A stretch of 35,447 nt of DNA from NCBI GenBank assembly GCA_013285705.1, contig JABDHA010000042.1:1-35447 (forward strand), given 5' to 3'. The stretch comes from Acidobacteriota bacterium. Lineage in GTDB: Bacteria; Acidobacteriota; Terriglobia; Terriglobales; Acidobacteriaceae. Shown piece after piece: positions 9,216-16,707 of this stretch. Position 1 is the stretch's first letter. Every line of letters starts with the position of its first letter. The position numbers and the translations under genes are program-made. The notes under the pieces are model-generated. The model saw only the letters and a program-made list of their open reading frames with translations, had not been told where the DNA came from and ran no database searches.

Positions 9216-9254
9216 CTAATCACACTGATAAAAACATACAACTATCCTAATCAC
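9216..9254. promoter_or_regulatory. Two CTAATCAC direct repeats in the mdcR-mdcA gap
   Basis: An identical octamer occurs at 9216-9223 and 9247-9254, 31 bp apart start to start, close to three helical turns, so both would face the same side of DNA. They lie in the short divergent promoter region. This fits binding by a LysR tetramer, though the motif is not a standard T-N11-A palindrome. Confidence 0.4.
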
Positions 9255-9298
9255 GAGAACAAAGCTCTAATGGCTGTGTACAGGAAAGGAGAAGTTGA

Positions 9299-10957
9299 AT
9301 GAGTGACCAGACACTGACACAGAAACGAACCTCATGGACAACCAGACGGGATGAAAAGCAACGTCGGCTAGAAAGCGTAAAGCCATGGATGAGAGGTCCG
9401 ATTTTGGCGCAAAACAAGATGGTCGAAACTCTCGAAGCCGTGATTCAGAGCGGCGACCGGATTGTCATGGAAGGCGACAATCAAAAACAGGCGGATTTTC
9501 TTTCGCGTTCTCTCGCTGAGGTAGATCCAAAGAAGATTCACGATCTTCACCTCATCATTTCAAGCATCAGCCGCCCCGAACATCTGACACTCTTTGAGCT
9601 GGGCATCGCGAAAAAAGTAGATTTTTCATTTGCCGGACCACAGAGCCTGCGGGTCGCGCAACTTCTCGAAGATGGTGTTCTTGAAATCGGCGCCATTCAT
9701 ACGTACGTCGAACTGTATGCCCGTTTACTCGTAGACCTTATCCCGAACGTCGTGCTGGTTTGTGCAGAGCAGGCGGATCAGGAAGGCAATCTGTTCACCG
9801 GTCCTAACACTGAAGATACCCCGGTGATTGTTGAGGCTGCCGCCTTCCACGACGCGATTGTGATCGTGCAAGTCAACCAGATCGTCGACACATTGCCAAG
9901 GGTCGACATCCCCGGTTCCTGGGTCGATATCGTAGTAGAGGCCGACAAGCCATACGCGGTCGAGCCGCTCTTCACTCGCGATCCCCGCCACATCGGCGAT
10001 CTGCAGATCCTGACCGGGATGATGGTCATCCGCGGCATCTATGAAAAGCATCTGGTCCAGTCGCTCAATCACGGAATTGGTTTCGACACGGCTGCCATTG
10101 AACTTCTTCTCCCAACCTATGGAGAATCCCTCGGGCTTCGCGGAAAAATCTGCAGACATTTCGCGCTGAATCCGCACCCCACACTGATTCCGGCTATCGA
10201 GAGCGGATGGGTTCAGAGCGTTCACTCGTTCGGAAGCGAGGTCGGAATGGATGAATACATCCGTGCTCGCCCCGACATCTTCTTCACCGGCCGTGATGGC
10301 AGCCTGCGCTCAAACCGTATCCTTTGCCAGCTTGCTGGTCAGTACGCCGTGGATGCCTTCATTGGAGCCACGCTTCAGATGGACGGGGATGCCAATTCCT
10401 CTACGGTGACAACCGGGCGGCTTGCAGGGTTCGGAGGCGCGCCGAATATGGGGCATGACCCGCATGGACGCCGCCATTCATCGCCCGCTTGGCTCGATCT
10501 CAAGACCAATGCAGATCCAACCCTCCCGGGACGCAAACTGGTGGTTCAGACGATTGAAACCTTTGCCAAAGGTGGTGAGCCGGCCTTTGTCGAAACTCTG
10601 GATGCAGTTGAAGTTGGCAAGAAAGCAGGCATGCCCATCGCACCCATCATGATCTATGGCCAGGACGTTAGCCATGTTGTGACGGAAGAAGGGATTGCTT
10701 ATCTGTATAAAACCGAAGGCGTTGAAGAGCGTCGCCGGGCTTTGGCTGCGGTAGCAGGTATCAGTCCTGTCGGTCTTAAGGCGAAGGCCAATGACACAGC
10801 CGAGCTTCGTCGTCGCGGCATCGTCGCCTTCCCAGAGGACATCGGAGTCCAGCGTCTTCAAGCGAAGCGATCTCTGCTTGCGGCTCGGAGCATGGAAGAC
10901 CTGGTCGCATGGTCAGGTGGCCTTTATCAGCCGCCGGCCAAGTTCAGGAGCTGGTAA
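9299..10957 (+). CDS. mdcA: Malonate decarboxylase alpha subunit (acetyl-S-ACP:malonate ACP transferase)
   Basis: Cytoplasmic subunit of 552 residues, full length for MdcA. It exchanges the acetyl group on the MdcC carrier protein for malonate, giving malonyl-S-ACP and free acetate. Typical MdcA stretches are the N-terminal WTTRRDEKQRRLESVKPW, then GDRIVMEGDNQKQADFLSRS, PNVVLVCAEQADQEGNLF, NHGIGFDTAAIELLLPTYGE, MDGDANSSTVTTGRLAGFGG and GMPIAPIMIYGQDVSHVVTE. The ATG at 9299 follows AAAGGAG with a 7-nt gap. It is the first gene of the plus-strand mdc operon and its stop shares a base with the mdcB start (TAATG). Confidence 0.96.
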   Translation: MSDQTLTQKRTSWTTRRDEKQRRLESVKPWMRGPILAQNKMVETLEAVIQSGDRIVMEGDNQKQADFLSRSLAEVDPKKIHDLHLIISSISRPEHLTLFELGIAKKVDFSFAGPQSLRVAQLLEDGVLEIGAIHTYVELYARLLVDLIPNVVLVCAEQADQEGNLFTGPNTEDTPVIVEAAAFHDAIVIVQVNQIVDTLPRVDIPGSWVDIVVEADKPYAVEPLFTRDPRHIGDLQILTGMMVIRGIYEKHLVQSLNHGIGFDTAAIELLLPTYGESLGLRGKICRHFALNPHPTLIPAIESGWVQSVHSFGSEVGMDEYIRARPDIFFTGRDGSLRSNRILCQLAGQYAVDAFIGATLQMDGDANSSTVTTGRLAGFGGAPNMGHDPHGRRHSSPAWLDLKTNADPTLPGRKLVVQTIETFAKGGEPAFVETLDAVEVGKKAGMPIAPIMIYGQDVSHVVTEEGIAYLYKTEGVEERRRALAAVAGISPVGLKAKANDTAELRRRGIVAFPEDIGVQRLQAKRSLLAARSMEDLVAWSGGLYQPPAKFRSW

Positions 10958-11874
10958 TGGCACAGCTAAGCCCCATCACGAAATCGTCTCAGCGCTTCGA
11001 TGCTTTGGTCCGGTCTGAGTGGCTCTCAGAACTCGCCTGGCAGTCGTTGATTGCTGAAGCAGAACTCACACCTAAACCAGGCCTCGTTGATGGCCGAAGC
11101 TCAGGATCACATTCGGATCTGTCGCTCGACCTGATGAGGAGATCTGCCGACGCGATTGCCCCATTCTTCACCCGGATGGCTCTGGCATCCGCCGACGCTC
11201 AGATGGATACCAGCCTGCGTGCCGTGGTTGCCAGTATTGGTAGAGAAGCCGAAGCGGCGATGCTTCGCGCGACCTCAGGCAGCAATGCGCACAAAGGTGC
11301 AATCTGGGTTCTGGGACTGCTGGTTTGTGCTGCAAGTCTGAGTGAGGGTTCCGATCCGGAATTTGTAGCCGAGGCTGCAGGATACCTCGCTCGTTTGCCC
11401 GATCGTGCAAGACCGCTGGCAGTATCTCACGGCGATGTCGTCCTTGAACGATATGGGGCTACCGGCGCTCGTGGCGAAGCCTACGGAAATTTTCGGCACG
11501 TCGTCAAGATTGGGCTTCCTGCGCTGAAAGCAGCTCGCAAAAGCGGCCGAGCAGAGCGGGACAGTCGGCTCGCGGCTCTGCTTGCGATCATGTCGCATCT
11601 CGATGACACCTGTGTTCTCTATCGAGGGGGGCCTGAGGCACAGAAGATCGTGCACGAGGGTGCAGCGCGTGTCATTAAGGTTGGCGGCCCGGGAAGCACA
11701 GACGGAAATGCAGCATTGATCGCACTCGGACAAGAGCTGGTCAGTCTACGCATCTCTCCCGGAGGCAGCGCCGATCTTCTCGCGACCACACTCTTTCTGG
11801 ACGCTCTCGAATGCGACCTCGAACGAGTGGAAAACGACAACAGTCTAGTGGAGGAAAACAATGGAGAAAATTGA
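10957..11874 (+). CDS. mdcB: Triphosphoribosyl-dephospho-CoA synthase
   Basis: Makes 2'-(5''-triphosphoribosyl)-3'-dephospho-CoA from ATP and dephospho-CoA, the precursor of the prosthetic group on MdcC. The 305-residue protein has the CitG/MdcB signatures ELTPKPGLVDGRSSGSHSDL (about residues 34-53) and SNAHKGAIWVLGLL (about 109-122). I place the start at 10957, where TAATG overlaps the mdcA stop and AGGAG (10946-10950) is 6 nt upstream; an in-frame start at 10909 would lie within mdcA and lacks a good site. The stop overlaps mdcC by 14 nt. Confidence 0.95.
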   Translation: MAQLSPITKSSQRFDALVRSEWLSELAWQSLIAEAELTPKPGLVDGRSSGSHSDLSLDLMRRSADAIAPFFTRMALASADAQMDTSLRAVVASIGREAEAAMLRATSGSNAHKGAIWVLGLLVCAASLSEGSDPEFVAEAAGYLARLPDRARPLAVSHGDVVLERYGATGARGEAYGNFRHVVKIGLPALKAARKSGRAERDSRLAALLAIMSHLDDTCVLYRGGPEAQKIVHEGAARVIKVGGPGSTDGNAALIALGQELVSLRISPGGSADLLATTLFLDALECDLERVENDNSLVEENNGEN

Positions 11875-12157
11875 ATTCAACTATCCCGAGGCGAAACGCC
11901 TCGTCACCAAGCGAGCGCACGTTGGCGTCGTGGGCTCGGGTGACATGGAGGTTCTTCTCGAACCGAATCGTGAGGAGGGAGCCCGTGTCTTCATCACGAC
12001 CAGCGTCAACGGCTTCGGCGATGCGTGGAAGGCGGTCTTCGACCGTTTCTTCTCGAAGTTCGATGGGGCGGTCCGTATTTACATTAACGATGCCGGCGCA
12101 ACACCTGGCAGTGTGTTGCTTCGTCTCGAACAGGCAGTGGAGGTGATTGAGCAATGA
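11861..12157 (+). CDS. mdcC: Malonate decarboxylase acyl carrier protein (delta subunit)
   Basis: Carrier protein of 98 residues that holds the acetyl or malonyl group on a phosphoribosyl-dephospho-CoA arm during catalysis. The motif VGVVGSGDMEVLLEP contains Ser26, matching the serine modified in characterised MdcC proteins. The second half (INDAGATPGSVLLRLEQAVE) is also typical. The start is preceded by GGAGG (11851-11855) and lies inside the end of mdcB; the stop overlaps the mdcD start as ATGA. The close overlaps suggest coupled translation. Confidence 0.95.
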   Translation: MEKIEFNYPEAKRLVTKRAHVGVVGSGDMEVLLEPNREEGARVFITTSVNGFGDAWKAVFDRFFSKFDGAVRIYINDAGATPGSVLLRLEQAVEVIEQ

Positions 12158-13023
12158 ACGCGCCCACTCTCATTCCCGATTTCGTCAACCGTAAGAGCTT
12201 TATCGAGCTGGACGCTCGTGCCCGTGCTCAGAGCCTCTTCGATGAAGGTACTTCGAAGGAGCTGGTCGGTCCCTTCGATCGCATCGAGTCTCCATGGCTT
12301 GCGAAGCAAGGCATCGCTCCACAATCTGATGATGGCTGCATCGTGATCAAGGGAAAAATCGGCGGATCGCCAGTAGTCGCCATTGCGTTCGAAGGAGCTT
12401 TCCAGGGTGGCAGCGTAGGCGAGGTATCCGGCGCCAAGATGACGGCTGCCCTGGATCTCGCCACGAAGGATTCCGAGGCAGGAAAACCTACAGCTGCAGT
12501 TCTTCTGCTCGAAACAGGCGGTGTGCGCCTTCAGGAAGCGAATCTTGGTTTGGCAGCGGTTGCCGAGATTATCTCTTCGGCCCTCGCACTTCGTCAGCAC
12601 GCCCCGGTGATCACAATCGTTGCAGGCACTGTCGGCTGTTTCGGAGGCATGTCTCTTGTAGCCGGCGTATCAAGCTACACAATCATGACGCGCGAAGCGC
12701 GGCTTGGATTGAACGGCCCGGAAGTGATTGAGCAGGAGTCCGGGATCAATGAGTTTGACGCTTCCGATCGAGCGCTCATCTGGGCAATTCATGGTGGAGA
12801 ACAACGCGTCGGCATGGGACTTGCTGATTCGCTCGTCGAAGATGATGCCGACAAGGTAGCGGCGGCAGTGCGCGCTTGTGTCCACAAGGGCGTACCGGAA
12901 AAACATCGCACTGAGCAGGTAGAACTTTATCGCGCTCGTATAGCGGCGATTGATACGTCAAGCCAGATTGATCCGGCAACATTGCGGCAACAGTGGGCTA
13001 GCCCCAAAGGAGGTGTGCGATGA
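12154..13023 (+). CDS. mdcD: Malonate decarboxylase beta subunit
   Basis: One half of the decarboxylase that turns malonyl-S-ACP into acetyl-S-ACP and CO2. The 289-residue protein belongs to the carboxyltransferase/crotonase-like fold. Visible signatures include VSGAKMTAALDLATKDSEAG, LLLETGGVRLQEANLGLAAV, VAGTVGCFGGMSLVAGVSSY and ARLGLNGPEVIEQESGINEF. It begins with an ATGA overlap on mdcC and ends with an ATGA overlap on mdcE. No biotin carrier or sodium-pump subunit is encoded nearby, which identifies the cluster as the soluble, biotin-independent type. Confidence 0.96.
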   Translation: MNAPTLIPDFVNRKSFIELDARARAQSLFDEGTSKELVGPFDRIESPWLAKQGIAPQSDDGCIVIKGKIGGSPVVAIAFEGAFQGGSVGEVSGAKMTAALDLATKDSEAGKPTAAVLLLETGGVRLQEANLGLAAVAEIISSALALRQHAPVITIVAGTVGCFGGMSLVAGVSSYTIMTREARLGLNGPEVIEQESGINEFDASDRALIWAIHGGEQRVGMGLADSLVEDDADKVAAAVRACVHKGVPEKHRTEQVELYRARIAAIDTSSQIDPATLRQQWASPKGGVR

Positions 13024-13853
13024 AAGAACAAGTTGGATTACGCGGTAATGCGTGGTTTAAAGCCCTGACCGGAAGCGACACTCCGAATAGTGGTGATCCG
13101 CACTCCGTGCTGGCCACAACCGCGGCTTTTGGAAATGAGTCAGCCCTTTTCCTCTGCGTTGTACCTGACGAAGACAGCCGTTTCCCTTGTGTCCGCGACG
13201 GACAGGTTGGACTCGAAGAAGCATTCGCTCTCGCAGCCCACATTCGAGCTGTCATCGCCGAAGACCACGATAAACCTCGTGAGGCAAAGCGTCCGATCAT
13301 CGCAATCGTTGATGTCAAGAGCCAGGCTTACGGGCGCCGTGAGGAGACGGCCGGCATCTTCTTCGCAGCGGCTACGTCGGCAGATGCATACGCATCGGCA
13401 AGAATGGCGGGACATCCCGTTATTTCGTTGGTAGCCGGTCAAGCATTTAGCGGCGGATTTCTCACTCATGGCTACCAGGCCAATCGCATTCTGGCATTCG
13501 ATGATGCTGGGATTGTGATCCATGCAATGCATAAAGAGGCAGCAGCCAGGATTACGAGAAGGTCCGTTGCGGAACTCGAAAAACTGGGACACGAGATCGC
13601 TCCCATGTCGTATGACGTCCGGGACTATGCCAAACTCGGTCTCCTGTTCAAGCTGTTGCACGCCGACGACCCACAACACCCGACCTCGAATGAGGTTGCC
13701 GAAGTGAGGAACTCAATTACTGAAGCGATTGCCGACGCACGTAAAGGCAAGCTCGATCTGAGTAACAGGTGGGAGTCAGACGCCGCAAAAACAACGCGGA
13801 AAGGCACCCTTGCAGTCCGAGCTGCTCTTGAAGCGCAGTGGTTCAACGAGTGA
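13020..13853 (+). CDS. mdcE: Malonate decarboxylase gamma subunit
   Basis: Second decarboxylase subunit of 277 residues, partner of MdcD in the carboxyltransferase-like heterodimer. Characteristic stretches are VDVKSQAYGRREE (about residues 99-111), ARMAGHPVISLVAGQAFSGG and the following THGYQANRILAFDDAGIVIH. The ATG at 13020 overlaps the mdcD stop and has AAAGGAGG 7 nt upstream, the best ribosome binding site in the operon. The tail from about residue 230 is charged and less conserved. Confidence 0.96.
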   Translation: MKEQVGLRGNAWFKALTGSDTPNSGDPHSVLATTAAFGNESALFLCVVPDEDSRFPCVRDGQVGLEEAFALAAHIRAVIAEDHDKPREAKRPIIAIVDVKSQAYGRREETAGIFFAAATSADAYASARMAGHPVISLVAGQAFSGGFLTHGYQANRILAFDDAGIVIHAMHKEAAARITRRSVAELEKLGHEIAPMSYDVRDYAKLGLLFKLLHADDPQHPTSNEVAEVRNSITEAIADARKGKLDLSNRWESDAAKTTRKGTLAVRAALEAQWFNE

Positions 13854-13863
13854 GAGGCCCGCA

Positions 13864-14811
13864 ATGACTCTGATTCTTCTAAATGCGTTGCTCCCGATCT
13901 TCGTCGGCCTGCTTCTGGGATATATAGCAGGCCGGCGCGGACTCATGGACAACCTGAATGTTCGAAATCTAATCGTGCTCGTGATGGACATCGCCATTCC
14001 ATGTGCGCTGTTTTATACGATCAGCAGGACATCCTGGCCTGTGCTCGTAGAACAATCGGAACCAGCAGTGATGATGGCTGTGGTATTTGTGGCCTTGTAT
14101 GCTGCCAGCTATATCTGGGCGAGAAAAAGTCTCAAAATGTCCATCTCCGATGCTTCTGTCCTCGCATTGACCGTGGGCTTTCCAAATTCTGCGGCCGTAG
14201 CTTTGCCGTTGCTGACCACCGCGTATGGCCCCAGTTCAACCGTCATAGCTGCCCTCTCAATCGCAGTCGGAGCTATCACGATCTCCCCTTTAACCGTTGC
14301 GTTGCTTGAGTCCGACAAACTCTCCGATGGAAAAGGCGTCTCTATTCAAGCCATTGCGATCAAGTTTCTTCGGGCATTCACTCGTCCTGTGGTGTGGGCC
14401 CCTACGTTGGCTTTGGTGAGTGTTTACTTCGGTTTACATTTACCTTCCTATGTTGATAGGTCATTAACGATTCTTGGGAGCGCAGCATCAGGATCGGCTT
14501 TGATTCTTACCGGGGTCGTGGTCTCCTCTCAGACATTTCGCTTTGACAGGAAAGTCGCCTGGACAACCGCCGCCATCGTTCTGATTCAGCCCTTGTTTGC
14601 TCTCTGCATAACTGAGCTCTTTCATATGAGTCACGATGACATCCGTGACATCACGCTTATCAGCGCGATACCCGGTGGTTTCTTCGGTATTGTTTTCGGA
14701 AAGAGCTTCAATGCAACTCCTGAAATCGTCAGCTCAGCGCTGATTGCTTCTTATGGTGTGGGAGCATTTTCTATGGCTGGCTGGATGCTCGTATTCACGA
14801 AGTTTGTTTGA
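13864..14811 (+). CDS. mdcF: AEC-family permease, probable malonate transporter (MdcF-like)
   Basis: Inner-membrane protein of 315 residues with about 10 hydrophobic segments, belonging to the auxin efflux carrier family that includes MdcF. It starts in a membrane segment (LLNALLPIFVGLLLGYIAGR), and the last helices carry ISAIPGGFFGIVFGKSF, a typical AEC glycine-rich half. I take the ATG at 13864, 10 bases after the mdcE stop with GAGAGG upstream, rather than the earlier in-frame codon at 13810 inside mdcE. Its place between mdcE and mdcG supports malonate uptake; substrate specificity is inferred from context. Confidence 0.9.
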   Translation: MTLILLNALLPIFVGLLLGYIAGRRGLMDNLNVRNLIVLVMDIAIPCALFYTISRTSWPVLVEQSEPAVMMAVVFVALYAASYIWARKSLKMSISDASVLALTVGFPNSAAVALPLLTTAYGPSSTVIAALSIAVGAITISPLTVALLESDKLSDGKGVSIQAIAIKFLRAFTRPVVWAPTLALVSVYFGLHLPSYVDRSLTILGSAASGSALILTGVVVSSQTFRFDRKVAWTTAAIVLIQPLFALCITELFHMSHDDIRDITLISAIPGGFFGIVFGKSFNATPEIVSSALIASYGVGAFSMAGWMLVFTKFV

Positions 14812-14820
14812 AGGAATCCA

Positions 14821-15462
14821 ATGGTCCGCACGCTGCATGTCCACGATCTCATTCTCCTGAGAACAGAGTCGGCGGTCATCTCCGCTGAAGGGAAACCATC
14901 GTGTCCACACCTCAATCCCAACCAGCGCCCTTGGGTGGTTGTGCGGAGAGGCCACATCGCAGATGGATTGATCCCCGTGGGAGTGCGTGGGTCGCAGAGG
15001 CACGAACGCTGGGCCGGGTTCACAAGGTTAAGTGAAGTGTTAGAGACTCGGCGTCCAGATCAGTTGCGACTACAGCTCGCAGAGGAGTCGCGTCGCGCAC
15101 TACAGGCGTTCCGAACCTTGTCGTATCTCGAAAGCCACCTCGTAGGATTGGATATGAGCTGGGGGCCGGGCGGAAGTGTGGGTTATGAACTGGCCTCGGG
15201 AATACCGGCCGTCCGCGATGGCAGTGATTTAGACTTCATACTTTTCGCGCCTGAAAAACTCGACAGGACAGAAGCACAGGATTTGTGGCGCATGATCAGC
15301 AGTGCTCCGGGGAAAGTCGATGCATTAGTAGAGACACCGTATTGTGCCTTTTCTTTACAGGAGTTCGCGACAGCATCGCCTCGTAAAATTCTGCTCCGCA
15401 CAAGTGACGGCCGCATTCTCGGCTCCAATCCTTGGAATCTGTCGAATGGCGAGGATTGCTAA
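14821..15462 (+). CDS. mdcG: Phosphoribosyl-dephospho-CoA transferase (holo-ACP synthase)
   Basis: Transfers the phosphoribosyl-dephospho-CoA group made by MdcB onto the serine of MdcC. The 213-residue protein carries a nucleotidyltransferase-like G-S-D-L-D-F motif (DGSDLDFILFAPEKL, around residues 134-148), preceded by WGPGGSVGYELASGIPAV. The N-terminal part has RPWVVVRRGHIADGLIPVGV, typical of MdcG. It starts 9 bases after mdcF with AAGGA upstream, and ends one base before the likely GTG start of mdcH. Confidence 0.94.
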   Translation: MVRTLHVHDLILLRTESAVISAEGKPSCPHLNPNQRPWVVVRRGHIADGLIPVGVRGSQRHERWAGFTRLSEVLETRRPDQLRLQLAEESRRALQAFRTLSYLESHLVGLDMSWGPGGSVGYELASGIPAVRDGSDLDFILFAPEKLDRTEAQDLWRMISSAPGKVDALVETPYCAFSLQEFATASPRKILLRTSDGRILGSNPWNLSNGEDC

Positions 15463-15463
15463 C

Positions 15464-16381
15464 GTGAATACTGCATTTTTGTTCCCTGGACAAGGAGCAC
15501 AGAAACCTGGAATGCTTCATGAACTCGTTGATGATCCTGCTGTCCAACTGACACTCGACGAGATCAGCGACGTTTTGAAATCCGATGTTCGTCTATTGGA
15601 CTCGCCTGAATCATTGAATTCCACGGTATCGGTTCAACTGGCTCTTCTAGCTTCCGGAGTCGCCACGGCCAGAGCTTTGCAGAGACAAGGCGTCACCTGT
15701 TGTGCCGTTGCAGGTTTATCTGTAGGCGCTTTTGCAGCAGCCGTCATTGCCGAGGCGATCACATTAAAGGATGCAACAATTCTGGTCCGTTCCCGCGCTG
15801 AGAAAATGGAACAGCTCTATCCAGTCGGATACGGATTGGCTGCCATCGTCGGCCTGAACGAGCGACAAGTGACGACTATCGTCGATTCAATACACACGGC
15901 CGCGACTCCGGTATTCGTAGGAAATATCAACGCACCGAGGCAGATCGTAATTGCGGGCTCAATAGAAGGGATGCAAAAGGTTTTAGAAGAGGCGAGCCGG
16001 CGCGGTGCCAGAAAAGCTGAGCTCCTGCACGTTTCCGTGCCGTCCCATTGTCCTCTACTTTCACCCGTCGCTGACGCACTTCGGCTCCAGCTGAACTCTA
16101 TGGAGCTAAAGGCGCCAAAATTTCCCTATATCGCGAATGTGAATGCACGAGCGGTGCGCTCCGCGTCGGCAGTAGCAACGGATCTGGCAGACAACATCGC
16201 CCATGGAGTTCGCTGGCATGATGCGACGATCGTCGCGGAGGAATTGGGTTGTAACCTCTTCCTTGAAATGCCGCCGGGCCACGCCTTGACGGACCTCGCG
16301 AAAGAAAACGTCCCCGGCGTTACCGCTTCTGTCGTCACAACAGATCTTTTCAAACACGTTTTGCGACTCGCCGCCGCTTGA
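15464..16381 (+). CDS. mdcH: Malonyl-CoA:ACP transacylase of malonate decarboxylase
   Basis: Loads the carrier protein with malonyl from malonyl-CoA so that the cycle can start. FabD-like fold: GQGAQ near the N-terminus, the nucleophile elbow AGLSVGAF with Ser86, and the distal VSVPSHCPLL with the partner His. I prefer the GTG at 15464, giving MNTAFLFPGQGAQ and 305 residues, one base after the mdcG stop with GAGG 9 nt upstream. An ATG at 15446 (six residues longer, inside mdcG) is possible; a still earlier in-frame codon at 15344 is not. It is the last gene of the operon, and no clear terminator follows. Confidence 0.93.
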   Translation: MNTAFLFPGQGAQKPGMLHELVDDPAVQLTLDEISDVLKSDVRLLDSPESLNSTVSVQLALLASGVATARALQRQGVTCCAVAGLSVGAFAAAVIAEAITLKDATILVRSRAEKMEQLYPVGYGLAAIVGLNERQVTTIVDSIHTAATPVFVGNINAPRQIVIAGSIEGMQKVLEEASRRGARKAELLHVSVPSHCPLLSPVADALRLQLNSMELKAPKFPYIANVNARAVRSASAVATDLADNIAHGVRWHDATIVAEELGCNLFLEMPPGHALTDLAKENVPGVTASVVTTDLFKHVLRLAAA

Positions 16382-16707
16382 GGTCCGATTTGTAGGGCAT
16401 GGCCAATACGCGCCTGGACTATAGTACCGGAATGTCGGTTTCTGTTTACGGACTCCCGGCAATTGAAAATCTCAAGTGGCGATAACAGGGCTTAGCGCTC
16501 ATTGACGAGGATCCGGTGGATTGTCGCCCCCTCGTCAGTAACGAAGTGGTAATTGACGGGTTGCCGGCCACTCGCCAGGAACTCGAAAACCCAAACGGCT
16601 ACCAACGCTCAATGAGCGCATCGGCGATTTGGCATAAACCGAGAATGGATCATTGCGGTAGTCCTGACTACATCGAGGATCCGCCCAATCCAGGCGGACC
16701 CGCTGCC
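16382..16707. other. Convergent intergenic region with a possible gene tail remnant
   Basis: This region separates mdcH (+) from the permease (-). On the minus strand, 16492-16608 reads VFEFLASGRQPVNYHF and then VTDEGATIHRILVNER before a stop. That looks like the natural C-terminus of a small SnoaL/NTF2-like or similar protein, but an in-frame stop closes it just upstream, so it is at best a fragment. A stem-loop lies at 16677-16701. Confidence 0.3.
16677..16701. terminator. Stem-loop after the orphan permease gene
   Basis: The arms GGATCCGCC and GGCGGACCC pair at eight of nine positions around a 7-nt loop, 7 bases past the permease stop on the minus strand. There is no T tract in either direction, so it may be a weak or Rho-assisted terminator or an mRNA 3'-end stabiliser. 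Confidence 0.4.

Noticed and set aside
16382-16507. Terminator directly after mdcH
   Set aside because: No stem with a T tract was found; only small imperfect dyads are present.
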